22,109 nt of DNA from a virus, in the IMG/VR virus record IMGVR_UViG_3300037069_002115, positions 1 to 22,109 of that record; one strand, written 5' to 3'. The notes beneath the pieces were generated by a model that saw nothing but the letters and a program-made list of their open reading frames with translations, ran no database searches and was not told the origin of the DNA. Both the position numbers and the translations under genes were made by a program. Shown one piece after another: positions 1 through 8,000 of the stretch (position 1 is the first letter of the stretch; each line of letters opens with the position of its first letter).

Positions 1-41
1 CCAATCTTCGGAGAATGTCACAGGTAGCTAAATAGTTATCA

Positions 42-70
42 TTGACTCACTATCGGCGGTTGCCTAAACT
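42..70 (+). promoter_or_regulatory. Predicted sigma70-type promoter A upstream of the capsid gene
   Basis: A -35 hexamer TTGACT (42-47) is followed after 17 bases by TAAACT (65-70). The predicted start of transcription, about 77, leaves a leader of roughly 38 bases holding a small hairpin (TCGGA, 82-86, pairing with TCCGA, 90-94) and the Shine-Dalgarno AAGGAG (97-102). The same -35 core with 17 or 18 base spacing recurs in four other gaps of this window. The -10 match is moderate, so this is a prediction. Confidence 0.5.
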
Positions 71-114
71 AACTGGGTAATTCGGAACATCCGACCAAGG
101 AGACCCAGAGACCG

Positions 115-1023
115 ATGCCGCTTCTTCAGGCGACCGCCGAACTTCTCTCGCTCGAAACTCTTGAGCGTGGAGTTATCGAAGAGGTCATCAAAAAGGATGA
201 ACTCTTTGCGATGCTGCCGTTCACTAACGTCAACGGCAAGAGCTACACCTACAACCGCGAAAACACGATCGCCAACGGCGCGTTCCTCTCGGTCAACGAG
301 AACGTCCCTGAACAGGCGTCCACCTTCACCCAGGTTACGACCACTCTGCGTATCCTGGCGGGTGACGTTGACGTGGACAAGTTCCTCATCGCCACCATGG
401 AAGACCACAACGACCAAGTGGCGATCCAACTGGCGCAGAAGGCCAAGGGCCTCGGGATGCAGTTCAAGCAAGCGCTTGTGACGGGCGACTCGCTCGCGCA
501 GCCGACCTGCTTCGACGGCATGGCGAAGCTGGTTGATCCCGCCCAGGTGATCGTCGCTGGCACCAATGGTGCGGCGCTGACCCTGAGTATGCTCGACCAA
601 CTGAAGGACCAAGTGATCCAAGGCCCTGACGCCTTCGTCATGCGCCGGGGCACCTTCCGGGCCTACAAGTCCCTCCTGCGCGCTGCCGGCGGGACCCAGC
701 CTCCGATGATCATGCTGGAGAACTTCTCCGGCACGATGACGCCGACCCACGACGGCATCCCGATCCTCGTCTCCGACTACATCCCTGGCACCGACACCCA
801 GGGGACCTCGAATGGCAACTGTTGCGCCATCTACGCGGTCCGCTTCAACGAAGTCGATGGCCTCCACGGGATCACCGGCGGCGGTCAAGGCGGCTTCCAA
901 GTCGAGTCGATCGGCACCGTGCAGAACCGCGACGCCTTCCGCTACCGGCTGAAGTGGTATGTCAGCATGGTCCTGAAGTCGACGCTCTCCATGGCCTCGC
1001 TGGTGGGCATCACCAACGTCTAA
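115..1023 (+). CDS. Major capsid protein (HK97-fold type)
   Basis: A 302-residue protein that I take to be the major head subunit. It has the general layout of phage major capsid proteins: an N-terminal helical arm, a beta-rich extended segment around residues 38-60 with many Asn/Tyr/Thr, a long helix around 95-125, a mixed alpha/beta core, and a C-terminal basic strand near residues 276-290 (RDAFRYRLKWY). It is short and has no N-terminal scaffolding or delta domain, so scaffolding must come from another gene or be dispensable. The start is the ATG behind AAGGAG. A strong terminator follows directly, as is common behind highly expressed capsid genes, and neck genes lie downstream. The identification rests on pattern and gene order, without a database comparison. 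Confidence 0.85.
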   Translation: MPLLQATAELLSLETLERGVIEEVIKKDELFAMLPFTNVNGKSYTYNRENTIANGAFLSVNENVPEQASTFTQVTTTLRILAGDVDVDKFLIATMEDHNDQVAIQLAQKAKGLGMQFKQALVTGDSLAQPTCFDGMAKLVDPAQVIVAGTNGAALTLSMLDQLKDQVIQGPDAFVMRRGTFRAYKSLLRAAGGTQPPMIMLENFSGTMTPTHDGIPILVSDYIPGTDTQGTSNGNCCAIYAVRFNEVDGLHGITGGGQGGFQVESIGTVQNRDAFRYRLKWYVSMVLKSTLSMASLVGITNV

Positions 1024-1028
1024 CGGCG

Positions 1029-1057
1029 TTGACAGTCATTAGTGACTGATCTAACAA
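1029..1057 (+). promoter_or_regulatory. Predicted promoter B overlapping the capsid terminator
   Basis: TTGACA (1029-1034), a 17-base spacer, then TAACAA (1052-1057). The -35 is perfect but the -10 is weak. The predicted start, about 1064, lies inside the left arm of the terminator at 1056-1081, so RNA started here could not form that hairpin and would carry the next gene freely. Upstream RNA would meet the full terminator. Confidence 0.4.
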
Positions 1058-1089
1058 GGGGCGGGCGAAAGCCCGCCCCTTTCGTTTTT
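1056..1089 (+). terminator. Rho-independent terminator behind the capsid gene
   Basis: A perfect 11-bp stem (AAGGGGCGGGC, 1056-1066, with GCCCGCCCCTT, 1071-1081) is closed by a GAAA tetraloop and followed by a T-rich tail (TCGTTTTT, 1082-1089). It is the strongest terminator-like structure in the window. It starts 32 bases behind the capsid stop codon and ends ten bases before the next ATG. Confidence 0.9.
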
Positions 1090-1098
1090 GGAGATTTA

Positions 1099-1584
1099 AT
1101 GCGCGTCAAGATCACTCAGCCTGGATGGCTTACCTACACTGGCGATCTGGGCACCGTTCAGTTCGAGAACGGCGTTTCCATGGCCCCTATGCCTCACCGC
1201 GAGGCGATGGCCCTGGGAGCCTACATTTCGGTCGTTGAAATCGATGAGAACGGCGAAGAGCTTGGCCCGGTGAGCCCCGGCCTCGACCAGGTGCGGGTGA
1301 TGACCGTTGAAGCGGTTGTCGAAGCGCCGATCGTCAGGCTCTCCGACGTGCTCGCCCAGCAGAAGCTGCTGGATGAGGAAGAGCGCGCCAGGCTCGAAGC
1401 CGAAGGCGAGGTTCTGGATGCGCCGGAGCCCGCCCGTCACATCTACAATCAGGACGAACTTGAGGACATCGCCGCCGAAAAAGGCATCGTCGGCCTGCGC
1501 GAGATCGGTGATCCCCTTGGCGTGAAGGGCACTTCGATCCGGGGTCTGATCGCTGACATCCTGCTCAAGCAACCCAAGGCTTAA
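1099..1584 (+). CDS. Small accessory head protein, function unknown
   Basis: A 161-residue acidic protein. The chosen start is ATG 1099 with GGAG at 1090-1093; an in-frame GTG at 1042 is poorer because translation would have to run through the terminator hairpin. Residues 1-50 look like a small beta-barrel (RVKITQPGWLTYTGDLGTVQ), the middle is a Glu/Ala-rich helical stretch, and the last 45 residues contain a helix-turn-helix-like segment (ELEDIAAEKG ... GTSIRGLIADIL) resembling the HeH/LEM or Rho-N-type mini-domains seen at the C-termini of small phage proteins next to capsid genes. Its place directly behind the capsid gene suggests a decoration or head-associated role, but that is inference. 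Confidence 0.7.
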   Translation: MRVKITQPGWLTYTGDLGTVQFENGVSMAPMPHREAMALGAYISVVEIDENGEELGPVSPGLDQVRVMTVEAVVEAPIVRLSDVLAQQKLLDEEERARLEAEGEVLDAPEPARHIYNQDELEDIAAEKGIVGLREIGDPLGVKGTSIRGLIADILLKQPKA

Positions 1585-1595
1585 GGACAAGCCCC

Positions 1596-2468
1596 TTGGT
1601 CGCCCCTACGTCCTTCAGGGCTGGCGCAACCGTCCCGCTGACCATCCCTGTGCCCATGGTCGCGGGAGCCCTCATAGCCTCTCCTACGGTCTCCTATGAG
1701 GTCTTTGACGAGGTAGGCAACGTCGTCCAGGGTCCGACCACCATCAACCCTCCAGCGGCCTCGCAGACGACCATAGCGCTGCTCCTAAGCTCGACGGTCA
1801 ACACGCTCGGAATGATTCCCGATCCCACCATCGTCACCGGGCCGCCCATCCCCGCGCCCAGGGGACTTCGGCAGATCGTTACGACCTTCGTTTCGACCGA
1901 CGGCACCTTTGTCGACACCCAGTATTACGTTCTCAACGCCGCTGACCCGCTGGTCCGGATGGTGAACAGCTTCATCACCACCGCCGAGACCCATCTGACC
2001 CGCTACGAGCTACTCAACATGGACGGCTGGGATCAGTCGACCGAGGACGCCCAACTCGCCGCCCTGGCGACCGCCTATGAGCACATGCTCCAGCTTCGCT
2101 ACCGGTTCCCGATTGGCGAGAACTTCCAGAGCCGGATCGTGGATTTCTACGGCATGAGCGTGGACAACGTGTTCGGCCGCATCTTCATGGTCCTCGCCGA
2201 CATCGCCTACTACACCGACATCGACTTCCAGGGGTGGCCCGGCCAGTTCCAGAACGCGCTCAAGCGCGCCCAGATGGCGGAAGCGAACTTCCTGCTCAAT
2301 GGCGATCCGATCATCGACAAGCGCAACTCAGGTGTGATCGCCGAAGCGATCGGCGAAGCCAAGATGAACTTCCGAACCGTCCCTGACGTGGTGACGCCGG
2401 TGTGCAAGGACGCGCTTCAGCACCTAAGAGGATTCCTCAATAGCTCGATCATCATTGGCAGGGGGTAA
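1596..2468 (+). CDS. Head-tail adaptor-like protein with N-terminal beta domain
   Basis: A 290-residue protein started by TTG with AAGGA at 1583-1587 placed eight bases upstream. Residues 1-120 are Pro/Thr/Val-rich and look like a beta-sandwich; residues 125-290 are mainly helical and end in a segment (residues about 235-290, DPIIDKRNSG ... SSIIIGRG) of the kind found in phage neck proteins sometimes annotated as DnaT-like or gp6-like connectors. In HK97-type order the adaptor that sits on the portal follows the capsid gene and precedes the stopper, which fits here. The additional N-terminal domain makes it longer than the usual adaptor. The family assignment is moderate. Confidence 0.65.
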   Translation: MVAPTSFRAGATVPLTIPVPMVAGALIASPTVSYEVFDEVGNVVQGPTTINPPAASQTTIALLLSSTVNTLGMIPDPTIVTGPPIPAPRGLRQIVTTFVSTDGTFVDTQYYVLNAADPLVRMVNSFITTAETHLTRYELLNMDGWDQSTEDAQLAALATAYEHMLQLRYRFPIGENFQSRIVDFYGMSVDNVFGRIFMVLADIAYYTDIDFQGWPGQFQNALKRAQMAEANFLLNGDPIIDKRNSGVIAEAIGEAKMNFRTVPDVVTPVCKDALQHLRGFLNSSIIIGRG

Positions 2469-2471
2469 GCC

Positions 2472-2825
2472 GTGTTCATCCCCAATGCCACTTGCCAGTT
2501 TTATCAGCGCACCGGCAAACGCGACGTGTTCTCTAACCATTCCTACTATCCGGCTGTCGCGACGCCGTGTTCGGTCGTGACCCTCGACCTGAAAGTGACC
2601 AAGACTCCGCTGAGAGAAGGAGCTTCCGGAACGAGGGGCCGCGCGGAAGAAGAGGTCGGCCTGATCCGGCTGTTGTTCCTGCCGAACTGTCCGATCGCCG
2701 AGGGCGACCTGGTCCAGGTCGAAAACCAGATCGGGGAGGCTATCCGGCTCTTCCCGCGCCGTAACATCCTGGGGAAGATCGATCATATCCAGGTCGATTT
2801 CCGGAAAGGGGCTCTCCCGCAATGA
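2472..2825 (+). CDS. Head closure (stopper)-like protein
   Basis: A 117-residue, beta-rich protein started by GTG, with GGGGG just upstream (2460-2465), four bases behind the adaptor stop. The mid-section contains a pattern typical of phage head closure proteins: a strand ending in LRLLFLPN-type residues, then AEGDLVQVE, the usual 'parameter' strand for small barrel stopper proteins (HK97 gp7/SPP1 gp16 type). Its stop overlaps the start of the next gene (ATGA, 2822-2825), implying translational coupling. The assignment rests on size, fold pattern and position between adaptor and neck genes. Confidence 0.65.
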   Translation: MFIPNATCQFYQRTGKRDVFSNHSYYPAVATPCSVVTLDLKVTKTPLREGASGTRGRAEEEVGLIRLLFLPNCPIAEGDLVQVENQIGEAIRLFPRRNILGKIDHIQVDFRKGALPQ

Positions 2826-3280
2826 GCGGCGTAGACGCCTCTGAGGAAGGCATCATCTGGGAAGGACTCACCCCGGAGGACTTCATCGAAGAACTTCAGG
2901 AGTCCACGGCTCTCACCAGGCGCGAGGCGAAGAAGGTCATGCGCGAGGGCGCGAAGGAGATCATGGAGGCTTCCCGCCAGATGTGCCCGGTGGACCTCCA
3001 TAACCTCGAAGAGGCCCATCATATCGAGGAAATCCGATCTTCCAGGGACAATCTGGAACTCGAAATCGACGTGGGCGGCTTCGTCGGCGGGCGCAACGTC
3101 GATGACTACGCCATGGTCATGCACGAGAGCACCTACAAGCTTGGACCAGGCTCACAGGCAAAGGACGCCAGCAACCCTCCGGACCGCCCCGTCGGCCCGC
3201 AGTTTCTGAGCCGCGCGGTCGACCTATTCGAAGAAAAACTGGTGGAGGCCATCTCCCAGACTCTGGTCCCGGAGAAATAG
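2822..3280 (+). CDS. HK97 gp10-like neck/tail completion protein
   Basis: A 152-residue protein with the signature layout of the HK97 gp10 family: a long amphipathic N-terminal helix (TRREAKKVMREGAKEIMEAS, about residues 36-55), then a 'CPVD' turn at residues 57-60 where the family has its P-x-D/P-x-R-T-G segment, then beta strands, a Y-A-x-x-x-H/E motif (DYAMVMHE, about 95-102), and a C-terminal helix after FLSRAVDLFEEKL. It would act where the head joins the tail. It overlaps the upstream gene by four bases and is followed four bases later by the tail terminator gene. Confidence 0.75.
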   Translation: MSGVDASEEGIIWEGLTPEDFIEELQESTALTRREAKKVMREGAKEIMEASRQMCPVDLHNLEEAHHIEEIRSSRDNLELEIDVGGFVGGRNVDDYAMVMHESTYKLGPGSQAKDASNPPDRPVGPQFLSRAVDLFEEKLVEAISQTLVPEK

Positions 3281-3284
3281 GCCG

Positions 3285-3695
3285 ATGTGGATCGTTGACG
3301 TTGTGAACTACCTCAGAAGCGCCGACATCCCAGGCGTGGGCGATAACGTCTTCGCCTTCACCATGACTGCCGATGAACCGGGCGTAATGGTGGCTTCGCG
3401 AAGCGACGGCCTGAAAACCGATCGCGACATTCCCAACTTCTACAAGGGGGTGATGCAAATCATCGCCCGCGCCCACACGATGCAGGACTCGGTGACGCAG
3501 GCCCAGGCCGTGAGCGATCTCCTTTCGTCCTTTCAGAAGCGCATGGAAGGCAACGATACCGGCCTCGATCTAGGCACCGTCAACTTCTCGTATATCTACC
3601 CAAGCCACCTTCCGATTACATTTCCGCGCTCTGATGGTGACTTTTACGAGTCTAGCGTCAATTTTGATGTTTGCTTCGCGACGCCTAACAGCTAA
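3285..3695 (+). CDS. Tail terminator-like protein (minor capsid/gpU-like)
   Basis: A 136-residue alpha/beta protein whose N-terminal helix (VDVVNYLRS) and the 'PDEPGVMVA' type strand resemble the phage minor capsid or tail terminator families that cap the tube after it reaches the length set by the tape measure. Residues 75-95 form a helix used by these families for ring packing (MQDSVTQAQAVSDLLSSFQ). The last gene of the neck block and the gene directly before the tube protein, this is the expected position for a gpU-type terminator. Its last 20 codons are AT-richer than the rest. Confidence 0.7.
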   Translation: MWIVDVVNYLRSADIPGVGDNVFAFTMTADEPGVMVASRSDGLKTDRDIPNFYKGVMQIIARAHTMQDSVTQAQAVSDLLSSFQKRMEGNDTGLDLGTVNFSYIYPSHLPITFPRSDGDFYESSVNFDVCFATPNS

Positions 3696-3734
3696 AATAG
3701 ACAGCCTCATTGAGATAGAAGGACGCCCTTTCTA

Positions 3735-4274
3735 ATGCCCTATACGGCAACTAACATCCAGAACGTCAAACTTGGCGCTTGCAGCGTGAGCTATGGCGGT
3801 GTGGACCTGGGTCTGACCAAGGGCGGTGTCGCCGTCACTCTCTCGACGCAGAACAAGCCGATCAACGTCGACCAGTTCGGTCAGACGGTGATCAACGACT
3901 ACATCATGGGCCGCTCTGGGACCGTGAAGGTGCCGATGGCCGAAACCGACATCAACAAGCTGGTCGCGGTCATTCCTGGCGCGAGCATCGTGATCGACAA
4001 GAACGTCGGCACCAAGCAGAAGCTGGTGATCCCCACCTCCGTCGGCCAGTCGCTCTACGCCACCGCCCTGCCGCTTATTCTCCACCCGACCGCCAACGCC
4101 GGCACCAACCTCGCCGAGGACGTGACCGTCCCGCTTGCCGCGCCTACCGGCAACGTCACCTTCGACTTCCAAGAGCAGAATGAGCGCGTGTTCATGGTCG
4201 AGTTCACCATGTATCCCGACGCCACCACCGGCCTTCTCTGCACCATCGGTGATCCGAGCGCTTCCGCTACCTAA
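3735..4274 (+). CDS. Major tail protein (tail tube subunit)
   Basis: A 179-residue, beta-dominated protein. The N-terminal half has the strand pattern of tube proteins (VKLGACSVSYGGVDLGLTKG, residues 10-29; then VAVTLSTQ, NVDQFGQTVIND and a 'GRSGTVKVPMAE' strand), which fits a tube-fold related to gpV/Hcp. There is no C-terminal Ig-like extension. It has an AAGGA Shine-Dalgarno at 3719-3723. It sits between the tail terminator and the frameshifted chaperone pair, the position of the tube gene in nearly all siphophages, and is followed by a regulatory gap with two hairpins. Confidence 0.85.
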   Translation: MPYTATNIQNVKLGACSVSYGGVDLGLTKGGVAVTLSTQNKPINVDQFGQTVINDYIMGRSGTVKVPMAETDINKLVAVIPGASIVIDKNVGTKQKLVIPTSVGQSLYATALPLILHPTANAGTNLAEDVTVPLAAPTGNVTFDFQEQNERVFMVEFTMYPDATTGLLCTIGDPSASAT

Positions 4275-4291
4275 TAAGTAGCGAGAACTGA

Positions 4292-4320
4292 TTGACAACG
4301 TTGGCGGGCGGGTTTACTTG
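4292..4320 (+). promoter_or_regulatory. Predicted promoter C overlapping a large hairpin
   Basis: TTGACA (4292-4297), 17 bases, then TACTTG (4315-4320). The -35 is perfect; the -10 is poor. The element is interleaved with the hairpin at 4299-4335: the -10 lies in the loop and the predicted start, about 4327, in the right arm. RNA started here would lack the left arm. Confidence 0.35.
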
Positions 4321-4335
4321 ATCCGCCTGCCAACG
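4299..4335 (+). terminator. Large hairpin behind the tube gene, possible terminator
   Basis: CGTTGGCGGGCGG (4299-4311) pairs with CCGCCTGCCAACG (4323-4335) over 13 positions, one of them a G-U wobble, around an 11-base loop. There is no T-tract behind it, so it is either a factor-assisted terminator, an RNA-stability or processing element, or an operator in DNA form. It begins 25 bases behind the tube stop codon. Confidence 0.5.
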
Positions 4336-4342
4336 CTCAGCG

Positions 4343-4362
4343 CCTTGGGATCACGCCCAAGG
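4343..4362 (+). terminator. Second hairpin of the tube/chaperone gap
   Basis: CCTTGGG (4343-4349) pairs perfectly with CCCAAGG (4356-4362) around ATCACG, followed by CTAATTTG, a weak T-rich tail. It lies 15 bases upstream of the GAGG Shine-Dalgarno (4377-4380) of the chaperone gene and would also sit in the leader of RNA made from promoter C. Confidence 0.4.
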
Positions 4363-4384
4363 TCTAATTTGTCAAAGAGGAACC

Positions 4385-4735
4385 ATGACGAAAATTCTCA
4401 ATCTCGACACCATCGAGACGCCTGAAAAAGTGCTTCACTTCCACGGCGTCGACCACAAGTTCCAACCCTTCACCGTCGAGCAGTTCATCACCGAGATGAA
4501 GCGCGCCGAAGAGCGCGACAAGGATGGCGCGAAGATCGAGACTTCCGAGGCCGTCACGATGATGGTCGCCATGATCAAGCGGTCCTTCCCCACCGTCGAG
4601 GAAGCCGACCTCGCCGTGCTGCCGCTCGATCGGCTGAAGGTGATCAGCGACTTTGTGAACGACGTGAACGAAGAAGAGGGCGTCCAGGCGGTCGAAGCTT
4701 CAAAGCCTGAAGACACCGGCGAAGCAAAAAACTAA
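4385..4735 (+). CDS. Tail assembly chaperone, short form (gpG-like)
   Basis: A 116-residue acidic, helical protein: an N-terminal beta segment (LNLDTIETPEKVLHFHGV), then helices rich in Glu, Lys and Met, with a mid-section (VTMMVAMIKRSFPTVEEADL) that recalls the gpG family of tail chaperones. These coat the tape measure protein before tube polymerisation and leave before maturation. Good GAGG Shine-Dalgarno at 4377-4380. It ends on the slippery codons AAA AAC followed directly by the stop codon TAA, so a fraction of ribosomes can slip back one base and make the longer GT form. Confidence 0.85.
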   Translation: MTKILNLDTIETPEKVLHFHGVDHKFQPFTVEQFITEMKRAEERDKDGAKIETSEAVTMMVAMIKRSFPTVEEADLAVLPLDRLKVISDFVNDVNEEEGVQAVEASKPEDTGEAKN

Positions 4736-4769
4736 CCGGGGAGATCGACTTAAGGGCTATCGATTTCCC
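4726..4769 (+). promoter_or_regulatory. Programmed -1 ribosomal frameshift site
   Basis: The heptamer A AAA AAC (4726-4732) stands in the correct phase (GCA AAA AAC) with the zero-frame stop TAA right behind it. After a spacer of six bases, GGGAGATCGA (4739-4748) pairs with TCGATTTCCC (4760-4769) over ten positions, one a G-U wobble, with an 11-base loop. Slippery site, spacer and stem-loop together form the standard -1 stimulator known from lambda G/GT and relatives. The -1 frame is open from 4732 to 5085. Confidence 0.93.
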
Positions 4770-5085
4770 ATACTTCATCGCCCGCGTGATGCGGTTCTAC
4801 AGCCTTCCTTGGCGGGCTGTTATGGAGCTTCCCCTTCGGGTCTTTTGGAGTCTGAACGCCCAGGTTAACCGCCTGCGGGCCGAGGAGAATCTGGAAAGTC
4901 TCGACGTTAACCTGATGGCTAACCACGGCGACTCCGAAGGCATCACCGGGTTCCGATCTTCGCTCAGAGAAGCGATGGGAACGACTGTCGACGCCCGCGA
5001 GATACCCACGATTGAGACCCACCGCCAGGGTCTCCGCGATCTGATGAAGTTCAACGACGAAACCCTCGGGACGAGCAGCGCCTGA
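4732..5085 (+). CDS. T domain of the GT tail assembly chaperone, made by -1 frameshift
   Basis: This frame supplies 117 residues that are joined by -1 slippage at 4726-4732 to the 116-residue G part, giving a GT protein of about 233 residues. In the family the T part binds the tube protein while the G part coats the tape measure. The first translated segment after the slip is LTGEIDLRAIDFPYFIARV, followed by helices. GTG 4786 and ATG 4789 exist in the frame but have no Shine-Dalgarno and would drop the conserved beginning, so independent initiation is unlikely. The stop TGA overlaps the tape measure ATG (5083-5087), typical for this trio. Confidence 0.85.
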   Translation, partial: LTGEIDLRAIDFPYFIARVMRFYSLPWRAVMELPLRVFWSLNAQVNRLRAEENLESLDVNLMANHGDSEGITGFRSSLREAMGTTVDAREIPTIETHRQGLRDLMKFNDETLGTSSA

Positions 5086-8000
5086 TGGCCGTCCGCACGC
5101 TTAGCGCCACCCTAAACCTCGACACCGGCGTCTTCACCCAGAAGATGGCGATGGCGGCTCGTGACGTTGAGGCGTTCACGAAGTCCCTGAAGAACAACTT
5201 CACCGTCGTCGGCGATGTGAAGAAGGCGCTCACCGATGCGGCCCAGGGCGGCCAGCAGTTCATCTCCGTCCAGCGGACCCTCATGTCCGAGGTCGACAAG
5301 TCGGCTGCGGCGCAACAGAAGTTCCTGGATTCACTCAAGCGCACGTCCGACACGATCGGCAAATCCCAGGGCGACCTACTGCGCTACGAGGCCGCCCAGC
5401 GCGGTGTCGGCAAGGCGGCCGAGGGCCTGATCGCCCAGATCGAGGAGAAAAACGCCGCCCTCAAAGCCGGGCAGGTCGAAGAGCGCCAGGCTATTCAGCT
5501 AGCGGAGCGCATGGCCGTCGCCGAGCGCGAGCGGGGCCTGGCGGCCGAAGCGTTCGTGACCAAGATGCGCCAGGAAATCCTGGTGATGAAGCAGGGCGAG
5601 GATGCGCTTCTTCGCTACAACGCCGCCCAACTGGGTGTTAATCCCGAAGTCCTCGAACGCGAGATCGTCGCCCGCCGGCAACTGATCGAGGAGACCAAAC
5701 AAGCCGAAATCATGTCGCGCAACCAGGTCGCCCTTCAGGAAGACCTGGCGAAGGCCGAGCGCGACAAGACCCTGGCGACCGACGCCTTCATCAACAAGAT
5801 GCGCGAAGAGATCATGTTGATGAAGGAGGGCGAGGACGCCGCTCTTCGCTACCGGGCCGTCAACGCCGGTGTCGCCCCCGATGTGGCCGATCGCGAGATC
5901 GCCGCCCGTCGAGCCGTGATCGTCGAAACCCAGGCCGCCGCGAAGGCGGCCCAGGAACTAGCCAACGCCGAGCGGCTCGCCGAACTGGAAAACAATAGCC
6001 TAGCCACGTCCTTCGACAAGGTCGGCACTCACGCCCGCTCCAGCGGTCGCGCGATCTACGAGATGAACGTGCTGGTCCACGAGTTCGGCTCCGGTCGGAT
6101 CAGACAGGCGATCTCGTCCTTCTCGATCCTCTTGCAGCAGATCGGCATCGCGGGCGGCGCGGTCCTGGGGCTCACGCTCTCGCTGGGCATCCTCTACGGC
6201 CTCTCGCGGCCCCTGGAGGAAGCCGCCAAGAACATGCTGAAGCTGAAGAATAGCGCCGCCCAATTGGGCGTCAGCGTCGGCTTCCTGCAAATGCTGAACA
6301 CCGCCTCACAGCAGTTGGGGGTCAGCACCGAAAAGCTGTTGAACGGCTTTGGTCGCATGGACCAATCCTTCGCCCGCGCCCGCGCCGGGGCGAAGCAACA
6401 GGTCGACGCCTACAAGGCGCTCGGGATCAGCCTCAAGGAAAACTACACTAACGAGCAGCTTTTCCAGAAGGTGCTCCAGGGATGGTCGAAGCTCGGTGAC
6501 GGCCCCCGCAAAGTGACCGTGGCGATGGAGCTTATGGGCCGCGCCGGCAAGGACAACATCGCGGTCCTAGACCAACTCGCCTCGCACATGAAGCAGATCA
6601 ACGCCGACGATCTGAAATACGGCTTGATCAATCCCGCCGCCGTCGAGCAGGGGGCCGACATCGCCCGTGAGTTCGATCAAATGAAGCTGGCGGCCCAGGG
6701 CTTCGGCCTTGCGCTTCTTAACGTTATCGGCCCCGCCCTGACGAAGTTCCTGACAGGAATGACTGAAGGCACCGCGAAGATGACGGCCTTCCTTGGTCAG
6801 AAGAGCACCATAGACGGCTTCAACCAGGCGATGCACACCTTGGGCGAAGGGATGAGTTTTGTGAGCGGGGCTATTTCCGCCCTGGTGAAAAATCTGGTCC
6901 CCCTAGGCGTAGCCCTGGCAATTCTCAATCGCGAAGCGCTAGCCAGCGCGGGTCTTAAGTTGCTCGGAACTAGCCTCGCAGCCGTTGAAGGGGAGATCGC
7001 TCAATTCAAGATCGCTGTAGCCGAGCTTGGAGTAGCGGAAGCCGTAGTTGGGACTACAACTTCCGGATTGGCCGCCTCTTTCCGGGGGCTTCTATCGGCT
7101 CTTGGAGGGCCTATAGGGATTGCGATCATCGGTGTCGCTGCGGCATGGAGCTTCTTCAGCAGGTCCGAGAACGCGGCAAAAACTGCTACTGAGAGTTTCC
7201 GGAATACCCAACAAAACGCGCTCGGCGCTCTCGATAGCGCACAGGCTTTTGTCGAGAAATATCATCTCAAGAATGTTCAGCTTACGAAGTCACTGAATGA
7301 CGTAACCGGAGCCGGGCACGAAGCTACAGGAGCCGCGAAGGGGACCGGGAGCGCCAACAGCGAAGCGGCGAAGGAGGCGCTCGCTCGGGCGGCTGCCGAG
7401 AGGGCTTTGACGGACGCTTTGCTTCTTCAGGCGTCCGCACAAGCTAGAAAGGATGCCTCGACGGCGCAGGGGTGGGCCAACGTAAACCGCGTCGCCTCGA
7501 ATATCTTTGGTGCTAAAATCCTTGGCATAGGACCAGTGAAAGGGTCCGCTGCCGACAAGAGCGCGCGCCTCTTTTCCCAGAGGGCCTCAACTTTTCAGCA
7601 GGGCGCGGACGCCGGCAACAAGGCTGCCGACGCGCTCGATGCTGAACGGAAAAACATGGATGCCCAGGCCCAGGCCATCAGCGCCAAGGTCGCCATCGCC
7701 GCCCAAGGTCCGCCGGCCACCACGCTCGGCGACCCAACGCGGGGCGGCAAGAACGGCAAGGGCAAGAAAACCCCCGCCGACGAGCTTCAGAAGAAGATCG
7801 ACGAAGCCAACGCCAAATCCTCCGCGCTTGAGAAGCTCGGAATGGCGGGCGTCTTCGACGACCCGGTAGCGAAGGCGAGGGCCGACGCGCAGGCCGAGAT
7901 CGACTCCGGCGGGGACGCCTCAAAGCTGAAGCCCGGTGAAGCCGCGAGCTTCGTTGACGCCAAAGGTCACGAGGCGGGAGTCAAAGCCGCCACCGACAAG

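Noticed and set aside
64-900. 278-residue minus-strand open frame opposite the capsid gene
   Set aside because: It mirrors the high-GC plus-strand codons, has no credible ribosome binding site or family pattern, and the plus strand carries the clear capsid gene.
4786-5085. Independent 99-residue gene starting at GTG 4786
   Set aside because: No Shine-Dalgarno, and the frame is open upstream to a strong slippery site, so it is better read as the T part of a frameshift product.
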